NCBI RefSeq assembly: GCF_029852145.1
Contig: NC_079970.1
Coordinates: forward strand, 23,564,331 to 23,628,330
Direction: 5' to 3'
Source: Microplitis mediator
Taxonomy: Eukaryota; Arthropoda; Insecta; Hymenoptera; Braconidae
Length of the DNA stretch: 64,000 nt
Shown here: positions 49,496 through 61,823 of the stretch, piece after piece
How the letters are laid out: each line of letters starts with the position of its first letter
Numbering within the stretch: position 1 is the first letter of the stretch
Notes under the pieces: generated by a model
The model's input: the letters and a program-made list of their open reading frames with translations, nothing else
Told to the model about the DNA's origin: nothing
Databases searched by the model: none
Program-made: the position numbers and the translations under genes

Positions 49496-52400
49496 TGTTG
49501 ATCAACACGGCCACAAACTAGTTATAATTATCAACAATAATCACAGTGAGCCATTTAAAAATTTTTCATCAACAAAATAATTAATATTTTTAATTCATTA
49601 ATTATTAATCAGCTTTAAAAAATAGCCGACAAAAATATTTTGGAGTAAAAAATCGTAATCAATTTTTTTTGCTTACTCAAATCAATTAACTCGCGGTTTA
49701 TTTTAATTATCAATTACTAATTATTTATAAATTATAATTTATAATTATTATTTACAAAAAATAATATCAAATTTCTATTAATGTCACTTTATTTTCACTC
49801 AAATCAGCTGTTTTTATTTTTAATTTTATTCAAAAACACTAGAGGTCACTGACCACGTGCGTTGGCGCGCGCGCATGATAATTCTAAGCGGGAAAATTCA
49901 AATTTCATAACTCAGTACTTTGTATAAAAAATAATTCTTTAAAATTATTAGTAATTATTATTAATTTTTTTTTTGATAAATCATTCAAATTTTTTTCACA
50001 ATCAATTTTTGAAAATTTTTAAATAAAAATTAATTTACAAAAATAAAATTATAATTATTTAGGTGATGACGAATCTTTTATTGACAAACATCCGGAGGTT
50101 TTTTTTTATCCAGGGTCATACGATCCTCTTTGTTAATTAGTATAAATTGAAATGATCCATTCGAGGCTTGCACAAATTCCTGGCAATTTCGACATTGTTA
50201 CATTGTCATAATAAATAACAATAATAATTTAAAAAAAAAAGAAAAAAGAATACCCTAGAATTTTATAATTTATTCACTCGATTAACTATTTAGTTTACGC
50301 ATACCATAAATAGATTAAATATACGATCTAATAATAAATAATTAGAAAATATAAATAATCAATAAATACCTGACCCATAATAAAACATCTAAGCTTTTAT
50401 AATGTAATTTTTTTTTTTTTTTTTTTTTTTTACATACTTATTTTATATTATATGTTAACTTTACATAAGTACGTTAAGTTATAAATATATATTTATAAAA
50501 TAATGAAGCGTAAAAATGAATAAATAATAAAATAATAATGGAGGTAAATTTAAAACTGACAGATGATATTTCCTGAGTCATCGAACCAAACGTTTTATAA
50601 ATTCTTTCAAACAAGATTCCCGGGTCAGGTCTCATTCTTAGTCATTGATGCCAAGTGGTCAGTACATTTTCCATATATATATATACATATATATCTATGT
50701 ATATATACACACTTATATATATATATACATACACATACTAAGTGCATGTACTTGTATGCTGATATACCTGTAGAGAAAGTAATATATAAATTTATAAATA
50801 TAATAAAATATAAATATAGTAATACAATATATGAGTATTTAATATAAATAATAATAAAAATATATTTATGGTTTAAATCTCAGATGACATGAGCAGTACA
50901 GTGAGTAAAGAGGAATAGATATCACGTAACACGAACAGCAAATGAGTAAGTGAATAAAGAAATAATAAATAGTGTAAGTTTAAGAGAGAAAGTGATGAAG
51001 AGACGAGCAGCAGCAGGAGAAAGAGTTAGCTGGTGTATGTAGAGAGTACAGAGCGAGAGCATACACAGCAGGCAGGCAGGCAGGATATATACAAGTTTGA
51101 GTTTGTTTTAGTTGAAGCAGCACAGGGATAGGAGTAGAGCAGGCGTATTGGGTTTGAACGAGAACGAGTTGAATACAAGTGAAGCAAAGGCATAAAGAGA
51201 AAGAGCAAATGAAACTGTAGCGGTAGCGGTGATGGCTGATGATATTCCTGATGGTGGTGGACGTGGTGAGTTTGTGTAGCGAGTGTATCTGATGCTCATG
51301 TCAGAAAAGTTTCAGCATGCCAATGGACAGTGGTGATGGTAGTGGTGTGCTGGTATAGGTGCACAAGGTACAGAACACCAGCACTAGCACCAGCAGTCAG
51401 CAGTTGTTGTGGTGGTAGGGTAGGGAGAAAAGCGTGAACGCGAACCGAGTACCGAGAGCACGACGAGAGGGAGGAGTAGCGCTGCTTCCTGTTGTTGGCG
51501 TTAGCCTAAAAAAAGGTTCTACTAATGTAATAGTTGAATCTCAAGACCGAATGTATTCTCAATGCGACGAAAATGGTGAAGTGTGGCGAGAAGTGGGCAT
51601 TGAGTAAGGCCTTGGACATTTCAAACCATGACAGAAGCCTCGGACGAGTAAGTTTTACTTTTATAATCTATATAATACCATATATTTATATATTAATCGT
51701 CTTCGCAATCGACGACATTATACTTTCAAGGGTGTTGTACCCATATCCCATATCTGTACTCGCTACTTATTGTGAACGTGTTTATTGTTTTTTTTTATGC
51801 TACGCCGCATTTGAATTTTTATTCTATTTTGAATACTAACTGGTGTGCATATGATGCTAAATAAATATTTATGTTTATTATTTTATTTATTTAACTTTAG
51901 ATCTGTATTGGCTCGTGGTAGAGCTCGACGCGGTCCGGCCGATCAGTACATAATATTTAAACGCCGAGTTTGTTTTTGTTAATTTATGGATATGAGGATA
52001 AGTTTGATTGCAAGTGGTTTTAGTTTATAAACTTGGTGTAATTTAAATTGGTTCATCGGCCTAACCTTGACGGCGACGTCGTCGTCGAGGGAAATACCGA
52101 TCGTTCGCCACCACCGACAAAACACCCACACACACCCTCTACTTGATCAACTGTAACACAGAAAGCACATAATATCTATAGCCATGTGTATATATAAAAT
52201 ATATGTATGTATATGTAGGACTGAGCACACGCTCTTGGAGCATTCATGAAGACAAGTCATGCGCGGGTGTGAGTGCGTGTGTGCACGTTGCTTGCTCGTT
52301 CATTCATCGAATCGATGTCAATGCGTACGCCTATTTTCCACATATTTCATATATTTTAACTTCATATTTTATTATTTATTATTATTATAATTATAATAAT

Positions 52401-52498
52401 AATCATGTCAGTTTTAAATCCTGGGTTATTAATTATTAATTGAGTATGCATCGACGTCGGTTTTTATTATTGAGAGTTTTAGTGAGCTTTGAAGTGAC
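49496..52498. promoter_or_regulatory. Region between divergent CycC and Spred; probable Spred leader
   Basis: No protein gene is supported. Right of CycC the sequence is AT-rich, with a T-run of about 24 at 50408-50431 and TA repeats near 50680-50740. From about 50990 to 51650 it becomes GC-richer and purine-rich, likely the Spred promoter and 5' leader. A strong donor, GACGA|GTAAGT at 51648, and a plausible acceptor at 51899-51900 suggest a 5' UTR intron of 253 bp. A short uORF (ATG at 51573) would end just past that junction. The GC-rich segment 52065-52140 is probably also leader. Confidence 0.4.
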
Positions 52499-54660
52499 AT
52501 GAGTACTGAAGATGACTCTATGGACAGTGATCCGGGGTAGGGCGTTACATTTTTTTTTTTTTTATTAATTTTATAAGTAAATTAATTTAACTGAGCGAAT
52601 GATGGTGTCGTATTAATGATGACGGTGTTTGAATTTATTGTTGCAGTGGTAACTATCTGGTGAGAGTTCAAGCCCAGGTGATGACGAGGGATGACAGCTC
52701 TGGGGGATGGGTGATACTGAGTGGTGGAGGGTTAGCTAACGTCTCGGTAAGACGAAGAGTAACCTCCTCCACAAGTGGTATACCACATCCACCTGGAAGT
52801 ACCAATGGCACCAACGTACCTGGTACCACTGCTGTCATCTCTCCGTCATCACCAAACACTCAAAACTCTACGCCTGGGACAGTTGCCTCCTCCGCTGGTC
52901 ATGGATCCAGCACTTCGCCACCCAGTGCCAAGAGAAATCACGAGTATTTTATTTACGGTAGAAGAATCAAGGACCAGTCGGTACGTTTTATTTTATTTTA
53001 TTTTATTGGTTATAATTATGGCACTGCTACAGTAATTGAGCTAGTTTATGAATGAGATAGTGATGGGAACTTGAATTTTTTGTGCCGCTGGCAACAGGTT
53101 GTTCTGAGCTGTACAATCAAGAAGGACTTCCAGTACAACAAGGTGATGCCGACGTTCCACCACTGGTGCACGGGGGAGAAGAGGTTCGGACTGACGTTCC
53201 AGACAGCCGCTGATGCCCGTGCCTTCGACAAAGGTGTTCGCCGAGCAGTCGAAGAACTGTTGGAAGGTGATTGATAATCTACGATTAATCATCTACTACT
53301 CACTTGACATTTCAACGCCGAGTGTTTCATTTTCACCTATTTAACGCTTTATTGTCTTGTCTATCTGCTATTCTTTGGATTACCTACTTACTTGGTAAGA
53401 TCTACAGTAGAAGCTTTTATTTGATTTTTTTTTACTTTTTTTTTTTTAAATTAAAATTTTTTTTCTTTTTTTTCACTAATCTAACTCGCTTACTCCTCAT
53501 CTGCTAATTCAATACATCAATAATATTTAACAGGGCTCACCGATTCATCATCACCTGCAACTCCAGACGCTGGTGACGACGGTGTTTTCATGGTACGTAT
53601 TATATAATACGATCCATCACCACCATATTATTATTATTACTATTATTATTACCACAAGTATAAATTAAAATGAATAATTAACAAGCATAAAAATATTAAT
53701 ACTCTTGATGTTTTATTGATGATGGATTTTAGACAGTGAACCTCCCAGCAGAGCCACCGGATCCACGGCAATCCTCAGATCCACCTCGTGGAATAGTACG
53801 TGTACCAAATTATCATTCCCAATGTCAAGAGTTGCCGGATCCACATAAATCCAGTTCAATTCACTGTATAAGCGGTGGCCCATCGGTCAAGGTCCCACAA
53901 AGCCATCATCCCCTCGAGTCCAGCGGCGATGTAGTATCCGATAATTATTCCTACGTCCAGCTTACGACTCTCAATCATGATTATCTTTATCCCGTGATCG
54001 ACGAACACAAGACCGATCGAAGTCCCGTGGAGCGACGTCACTCTTCCGGTTCGCTCAAGAAACCCGACATAATTGTATCCCAGCCGACCAAGAATTCAAG
54101 CAAACAGCAGCGAGGTAGTGCCAGACTAAAGTGTCGGCATTGCCAGGAAATGTATATGGAGCATCAAAACCCTCGGGGATCGTGTGAGTACGCGCCTGAT
54201 GCCGTTAAAAATGGTATTGCCACAGTATCCTGTCTCTTGTGTGCTCGCTGTATGCTCTATCACTGCATGAGCGACGCCGAGGGAGACTTTTCACAAAATC
54301 CTTGCAGGTAATTTTTATTTCAATTCTTCTTTCTCCACCTGACATCAGTAATTTATTAATATAACATCATCTATTAACACTTTGTCCTCTATTTTATATA
54401 TTACGCTTTATATTGTTATTATTATAATCCGTTGCTGTATTGGTTTTATTGATGTATTTATTATTAAATGTAATTATTTAATTATTGAATCGATTAATTT
54501 CAGTTGTAGTGCAGACGACGGATGCTGCCGGCGATGGTTCGGCCTGGCTTTACTCTCACTAATAGTTCCATGTCTGTGGATGTATCCACCACTCCGTGCT
54601 ATCCACTGGTGTGGGATGAGCTGCGGCATTTGCGGAAGCCGTCATCATCCATCAGAATAA
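52499..54660 (+). CDS. Spred: Sprouty-related EVH1 domain protein (Spred)
   Basis: Six exons: 52499-52536, 52647-52980, 53098-53266, 53534-53592, 53733-54307 and 54504-54660, in frame, giving 443 aa. Spred proteins inhibit Ras/Raf/ERK signalling and recruit neurofibromin through the EVH1 domain at the membrane. Seen: EVH1 (about 14-125) with VQAQVMTRDDSSGGWVIL, EYFIYGRRIKDQSVVLSC, MPTFHHWCTGEKRFGLTFQT and ADARAFDKGVRRAVEEL; a low-complexity centre; and a C-terminal Sprouty domain (about 328-443) starting CRHCQEMYMEHQNPRGSCEY and ending CGMSCGICGSRHHPSE, rich in paired Cys. A Ser/Thr/Pro-rich insert of roughly 50 residues splits the EVH1. The TAA at 54658 matches the usual family end, but the frame stays open beyond it. 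Confidence 0.94.
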
Positions 54661-54840
54661 CGTGAGGGACCCTTTGATATCTCTGGACCGTTTACGATAA
54701 CCGAGCCGCAGTATCAATCGACACGCGGCGCCGTGGCAAATGTATATGAATGCCATGATTTAAGTATGGGACGGTGCCAGAGATACCAAAGGGGTAGACA
54801 GCTTCCAGTTCACGCGCTCATACATCAGCGTCATTTGTGA
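54661..54840 (+). other. In-frame open extension after Spred stop, with RNA stem
   Basis: After the TAA (next base C) the Spred frame is open for 59 codons to TGA at 54838. The segment is much richer in GC than the downstream sequence. Positions 54669-54690 (accctttgatatctctgg and following) pair with 54772-54795 (ccagagataccaaaggggt), about 20 base pairs with one mismatch and one bulge. The end overlaps a good donor site (CATTT|GTGAGT at 54835). It may be a stop-readthrough extension, a structured 3' UTR, or a spliced 3' UTR exon. Confidence 0.5.
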
Positions 54841-55992
54841 GTACTTTCAAATGAATTCTTCAGTGTCCTCGTCAATGTCCTCTTCTACGTCTTCGTCGAC
54901 GCCGTTGTCTTTAGATTATGTGACCTTTAACATTACACTCAGAGTTTATATATATTTATTTATATATGTATATATATACTTAGTGCTGATGTACTAGCAG
55001 GTGAAGGTAAAGAAGGTGGTTACGAAACGCCAGGAGGAGGTAATGAAGCAGGAAGAAAAATATTTACGAGTTCTAGTTGAAGATGAAGTTTAAGTTGAGG
55101 GTAAAAATCGAGTAATGCGGAGGTGGATGATGTTGAAGTAATTACAATTATATATGAGTTTCAACTGACAAGTACGACAACGTTTTGCTCTCTTATAGTT
55201 TGTTGTATAGTTTATTGGGCAAATTATCTCAATGCCGGTAATAATTACAGCAAATCGACATCCTGATCGTTGACGATTTTAAAATATTGGCCATGACTTT
55301 TATTAATTTTTAAGAAAGTTTTTTAAAAAAATAATTTATGCTTTACGTTGCAATTTTTATTTAAAACTGCTCCCTATTGTATACTTTCTTCACTATACGT
55401 TTTTTTTAATAATTTTTCTATTCTATTTAATAATTTTATCGAAGATTTTTTTTTATAAAAAACGTTTTTCAGATATTTGATATTTCGTCTATTACTATTA
55501 TGATAACGATAACGATAATAATAATTATTATTAATATTTATATTATTTTACATATGTGTCATGATTAATTTATAAAACTATATAAATTTGCTTGTGATTA
55601 ATTTCTTCGTGTGTTTTAACAATGTTAAGAAACTCCAAAGAGAATTAATGGAAAGCTAGATACATTCATGAATGTAATTGAACGTTGCGTGGGTGTAATA
55701 TAATTTACCAGACACTGAGAAACACTCAATCTTGATCTAGTGAATTTTATGGTACAACTGTTTTATTTATGACAAGGAAAAACATCTTTTTATTTATCAC
55801 AAAAATTATAATAAATAATAATAACTTTATTTGTTATTATTTATTTATTTATTTATATATTTATACTTTCTTTTTATTAACATTATATATTTTTAATTAA
55901 TATAAATTTTTACTAACATTCAAAAAGTCGCGAAGCTCAATTTTATTTTGCACAAAGTTATTAAAAATATTTCAATGGCTATTATTTTAAAT

Positions 55993-56540
55993 AGTATATT
56001 GTGTGACAAGGGATGAAACAAAATGATTTCAGACTAGGGTGAAAGCTGACATCACCCGCAGGTGGAAATCGTGTTTTATCCTGAGTTACACACTAGATTT
56101 TTCATGATTACCTGCATTGGAACAAAGTTTCAGTGTCAGCAGCCAGTCGGAAACAAGTTAATTTAAGACCGACTATTAGCGTATGCGTAAATTGTCATTT
56201 GCAATTTATAATTCAGCAGAAACTATAAATTCTATTTATTACTCACACTAATTTTTATGAAACTTAATCACAGTCAGAACTGTCATTTACGTAAACAAAA
56301 TTAATCGTCTGAAATTACTATTAAAAAAATGACGTATCAGAGTTTAAATTGCGAAAGTCTCCAGTCGGCGGGCAGAAACTTTGTTTGTTCCCAAGGGACG
56401 AAACAAATTTGTTTCTGCCCGCTGACTGAAAGCATTCACAATTTACGCGTTCGCTGATATTAATTCGCGGCATTGGACTGAAATTCGCTTCTTTCGACTG
56501 ACTGTAGAGACACTGAAACTTAAAGTTTCGATGCTGGTAT
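55993..56540 (+). mobile_element. 548-bp dispersed repeat, copy C
   Basis: A full-length match to copies A and B. It has the cleanest central hairpin: gcgggcagaaactttgtttg, then a short spacer, then caaatttgtttctgcccgc. Confidence 0.8.
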
Positions 56541-57946
56541 GAAAAAAATTTTTTACCACCGAAAGTTTAAATTCCTGCCCTGTTTATAGGGAAGAAAGTC
56601 GTTCTTTTCTATCAGGAGAACACAAATGATAAAAATTAGCACGTGGGCTATTCTTCCAGGCAAAAATTTAAACTTTCAGCTGCAGATCTGGTGAAAAATA
56701 GTGTGCACACCTTGTCTCCCTAGGTGTGTAATAAACCATAAATGTCACGGACATACTTTTAAATTGCAATTGAGAATCGGCAGTCAAACTGATCTGGAGT
56801 TCAGATTTCTAATTACGTTTTAAATATTTATGGGACTCGAATGATGAAAATCTTCCAAGTTCGTCTCGTGCATTTTCCCAAAAGGTGAAAAAGTCGATGT
56901 AATCAATTAATAAATTAATAGAAATCTATAAGCCGAGACTTTGGTGTGTACTGCCCAGGTTTAAAAGTAAATGAATCTCCAGGTTTAAAAATAAATAAAA
57001 CGGTTCCCTGCTCTATGTCTCTAGTATTCTAGTGAACCCCCGAGCTTTCAGTGTACAATTTATTGGGTACGGAAAAAAAACTTTAGAAAAACGTACGTAG
57101 TTAATAATTAATTAATTAATTAATAATAATAATTTAAGGTATAAAAATTAAAATAAAAAAAGGTGAAGAAAAATTTTCTCCCTCAATTTAACGTACGCGT
57201 AATTTATTATTATATAATAATGTATGTGTATGATTATGTATGCGTGGTATAATGATAGAAAAAAAAAATGAAATGAATAAATACGATAATGTTTTATGTA
57301 AAAATTTAGGTAATGTGTAAGTGATTAAATTAAGTAGTATTGCTAAGAACCATTGAGTATTTCTTATAATATCGATTTGTTTCCCTTAAAGAACGCAACC
57401 GGAAACACAATGAAGCTTTAATGTCGCTTAACTTCGAATTTTAATTACAATTAACGCATGTCTGTCATTAATTAATTTATAAATTTATTAATTTACTTAT
57501 TAATTCATTATTATTTTGTCATCTATTATTTTTAATTAACTTGTCATTTAAAAATTAATTGCGTTAAAACTTAACTGCAATCACACGTAAAAAAAATAAT
57601 AAATTGTAATTTGCGATTAAAAAAAATTAATAATTAATGTAAACAAAAAGAAGTACAGCCAATTAAATAAAACTGATGATTAATTTTTTTATTTAAGCAA
57701 TGGAGATTTATTTTAATTGTATGCTTTTTTTTTATTGGTTGTACCATGGAGCAAAATACTTACATTTATTTAAAACTAAAAGGAAATGATGAGTAACAAA
57801 AAAAAATGTAAGTACAAATGCTTCTTTAGATTAAAAAAAAAAATAATAACAATGAATATTGAAAATAAAATAAAAGGAGAACAAACGTTAGTGTATTCGA
57901 TTTTGTATTGACTTTTTTACAGTTTTGTATGTTAAAAATGTTAAAT

Positions 57947-57976
57947 GTGTACTCTTGGGGGCTCACAAGAGTACAC
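57947..57976. repeat. Perfect 11-bp stem hairpin
   Basis: gtgtactcttg and caagagtacac pair perfectly around a 8-nt loop. It lies in intergenic DNA with no neighbouring gene end, and its function is unknown. Confidence 0.6.
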
Positions 57977-60162
57977 TATTATCATTTTTTCCTTTAGGAT
58001 ACCACATTTTAGAGTTAAATGTTATTTTTTACACTCGTATGCGCACTCCTATGCACATCCATTTAAAAATTTTATTAGTTTACTAGACGACAAAATTTTA
58101 AAATAAATTATTAACATTAAAATATAAATAATTATTTAAAAAGTAATAAATTAATTAATAATAAATAATCATATTATAAAATTATTGTACTGAATGTATA
58201 GATATTTAAATGACAAGCTGAGAAAAAAAATATTTAACAATTGATGGATCTGTTGGAATTATATTTGATATAAAAAAGAAAAAAATAATTGAAAAAAAAT
58301 ATAAAATAGTAATAGGAATTATTTGATATATATATTTTTATTTTTCCGTAATTATTGTACGCACTGAGGTAATTCGGTAGCGCTTTTGAGATTGAGGCGA
58401 TAGGATTAAAATTAATTGCGATAATATTTAATTTAAATGAAAATACGCTTGTCGTCTTGTGTCATAAAATTTTAAATTACAATTTATATAAATTATTTTT
58501 TAAATTCATTGTATAAATTATTCAATCATTGGACTTCCTATTAAAATATTTGCTTTTTATTATTACTATTATTATTATATATATATATTTTTTAATTTTA
58601 GATAATTGTCATTTAATAAATAATATTTTAAATTAAAATATCGCGATTATTGAATAATTTATTTATTTAAATAATTTTTTTCTTAATCTATAAATTTGAA
58701 TATTTAAAAAATAATAAAATAAATAAATTTTAAATTATAAATTTTTGTCGATCGTGTAAATATATAATGTATTGTTTACTGCCATAATTAAAAAATTGTT
58801 TTAAATAAAATATAGTAATTTAAATTTTTGAATTTTCAAATTTGTTAAAGAAATTTATAAATAATAATATTTTAAATCGATTTAAATAAAGTGGATTTAA
58901 TTGTTAAATTAAACGTTAATTGTACACGTAAACGAGTATATAATTTTTGTCAAATGAATTAATAAAAAATACGATAACGTTAAAATAAAAAAATATATAT
59001 ATTAATTAATAATAATATAATTAATATTTAAATATAAAATAAAAATATCTAATCCTTTTAATTTATGAATAAGTACAAAAAAACTATTTTCTCAATAAGT
59101 CCGTTGTGATGACTACCAAATGATACGTGTGTAATCGTCTTTTATATTTTTATTTCTCCAGGTTATTAATTAATTAATTAATTAATTAAATAAAATTAAT
59201 TATTGATAAAATTATTTGAAAGACGATAACACGGGATTATTTAATGGAAGTACTGGGTAAAAATGTATGAATGTATTTGCGAATGATTGTTTAACTTTTG
59301 TTTATTTTTAAAAAAATGCTTCTTGTAAAAATGTATGTCTGTTAATAAAACGATTAAGTGTTTAAATATTTTATGAAAAAAAAAAAATTAAATTATAAAT
59401 CGATGAACAAATACAAAAAAAAAATATATATATAATAATAAACGTGTCTATAAATTATATATCGAACTTATATAACGCATATTTACTATATATTTAACAA
59501 AATAATTATTTTATGAAAAAATAAATGAGAAAGCGACATAAATGTATTTAATAAATTTATAATAAGTGGATATAAATTTAATCTGAAATTATCGGACTTG
59601 ATATCTACCGGAAGTAAAATAAAAATATAAAAATAATAATAATAAATATTAATGTAATTTAAAAATGTGGTAGTGAAATGTGTCATGACATTTTTTCTCT
59701 CTTGATGAATCCCATTGTTTATTTGGGCTTCTTCCAAAATAATATTAATATATAAATATATATAATATTAATGTTAATGTTACTGGAAAACCCATCGAAT
59801 AAGATTTAAAATTGATAAATAAATAAATTCATTATATCATAAATGTTTAAATATTGTATCATTGTAATTAAACAGATAATAAAAATAATTATGTAACATA
59901 ATCTCCCGTGTACGAATAAATAAATATATTGTATCATTATGAAATATTATTTATCAAATGTTTTTATTAAAATATCCTTATAAGTTTTTAAATATTTCAT
60001 TATTAATTTTAAATGTTAAATAGTTTAATTAATACTTGAGCTATTATTAACTACATTTGATTGTAAACAATAATTGCATTACATTGCTCGCATTATTAGT
60101 GTCATATTTACATTTTTTTGAATTTATTTATAACAAATAATTAACAAGTAATACTTAATAAT

Positions 60163-61298
60163 TTAATGAGGGGCTGGTGTATGACCATCGACGTAAAAAT
60201 TCCTCGTAGCTTTCGGTAATTCTAGTTTTATTCCCTCGAGTTCTTTTTTTAAAATTATTTGACAACCTGGTAAAATATTTATATGATTGTTAATTTGTTT
60301 TAGATCGTGGGAGTATACATATATTTATTAATATCCAAGTTTATCACGGGTACTGTGGACAATTAATTGATGAATTAATCAAAACAATTATTTTTCCACA
60401 CGACGTTTCAAGTTGTGACTTTCAAGATCTCAAATTTTGTTGATTATTAGTCAAGTTAAAATTTAAAAACCCGGTAATCAACTAAAGACTTCTGCTCTTT
60501 ACAATTGATGACCGTATATTTAAATTTTAACTTGACTAATAATCAATAGAATTTGAGAACTTGGAACGTCGTTTGAAAAAATAAATATTTTAATTAATTA
60601 ATCAATTAATTGTCCATAATACCCGTGATTAATTTAAATATTTACATATTCTGGACGTGTTCAAGATGAATAATAAAAATTAATTATAGTTTTTTTTTAC
60701 CTAGTCGTGAATTTTCTTTCAAAAAAGGAGCAAGATCCAATAAATCTTCTTCCTTTTCAGTCGCTTCTGGAATTTTATCTAAGTAATTATGATCAACGTA
60801 AACATGACATGTCGAACATGCAAGCGAAGCTTCACAAGCTCCTTCAATCTCGATATTATATCGGTGTGCTAAATATAAAACATTATCACCAACTTTGCCT
60901 TTAATTTTTATTTCTTTTTCATCTTTATCTACAAAAACAACATTAACTCTAAAACAAATAAAATAAAAGAAAAGTTTATTAATCAAGTAGCTGATAAAAT
61001 TATAAATAAATTTTTTTTTGTTACTTACATTTCATCTGGCGATTTAGGATCCTGCCATTCATATTCTCCGTTTCTTAAACCTTAAATATATAAATTATTA
61101 TTATTTATTTACAATAATTACAAATAAAAAATTCAAAAAAATATTTTTCCCGCGCAAAAACAAGGAGTGTTTTAATACAAATAAATACTTACGACTTGTT
61201 GTTTGAATACATCGATTACTTGATTTTATTAAATTTTTAATTAATGGAGGGTCATTTCTATTAATACATCGAAGTATAAAAGTCCTCAGTAATCTCAT
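60163..61298 (-). CDS. Fdx2: Mitochondrial [2Fe-2S] ferredoxin 2 (adrenodoxin type)
   Basis: Four exons: 61193-61298, 61029-61080, 60701-60948 and 60163-60266, in frame, giving 169 aa. FDX2 supplies electrons for mitochondrial iron-sulfur cluster synthesis. The N-terminus MRLLRTFILRCINRN is basic and suits a mitochondrial presequence. Core: NVVFVDKDEKEIKI; the cluster-binding loop GACEASLACSTCHVYV, giving three Cys; and the fourth Cys in SRLGCQIIL after the exon junction. The C-terminus ITRNFYVDGH-type segment (here ATRNFYVDGHTPAPH) is the FDX2 signature and separates it from FDX1. The intron 60267-60700 contains a palindromic element. It is divergent from pICln. Confidence 0.95.
60343..60629. 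repeat. Palindromic element in the Fdx2 intron
   Basis: The left outer end atcacgggtactgtggacaa is the inverted copy of ttgtccataatacccgtgat. The arms stay paired inward (agtcaagttaaaatttaaa / tttaaattttaacttgact). About 287 bp, non-coding. Confidence 0.8.
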
Positions 61299-61650
61299 TG
61301 TACTTTTTTTAAATTTTATAGATTTATTTTAAGGTTATATTTAAGTCATTTGACTTTCAGAGAGCACGCGTAATACTTTTATTTTTTATTCCACTGCACT
61401 GAAAAATAAAAGTTTATAAAGAAAACATATTTATTTTTTTTCCATCAGCAATAGACTGTTCTGCCATCTTGTTGACTTTTAAATATTTTAAAACTAAACA
61501 ATTATAATTAACAAAAAAATAAATCTAATTAAGTTTCTTTGAATGAATACAAAAAACGGATGCCTGGTAAAATATTACGAGGCTGAAAGTAGGCAATTAA
61601 AAATTTTGTTTTTTTTAATTACCAAGTTAATTAGCATCATAAAAATTAAC

Positions 61651-61823
61651 GAGTGTGAATTTTAAAAATTTGTGAGTAAATAAATAAAATCTAAGGGGAT
61701 TAGAAAAATAAAAATGCGTATTCAGATCAATGAAAACTTATTACGCGCGTTTTTTTTAATTTCATTTTACTTAATTAATTTTTTTTTAATTTTTGAATTA
61801 TTTCATGTCTGCTAAATTCACAC
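61651..61823. repeat. Family-2 palindromic repeat
   Basis: Starts gagtgtgaattttaaaaatt and ends catgtctgctaaattcacac. Internal arms with acgcgcg are inverted. Confidence 0.5.

Larger units (their letters stand above)
54841..60162. other. Long AT-rich Spred 3' side / intergenic region
   Basis: No gene was seen in 5.3 kb. The content is AT-rich with many A/T runs, a 548-bp repeat copy (55993-56540) and a perfect 11-bp stem hairpin (57947-57976). The segment 56570-57060 is somewhat more complex than the surroundings but has no usable frame. It may include long Spred 3' UTR. Confidence 0.7.

Noticed and set aside
50563..50847. 94-aa + strand ORF
   Set aside because: Begins in unremarkable sequence and runs into TA/Tyr-Ile-His repeats; no homology recognised.
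53041..53292. 61-83 aa - strand ORFs
   Set aside because: Antisense of the Spred EVH1 exon.
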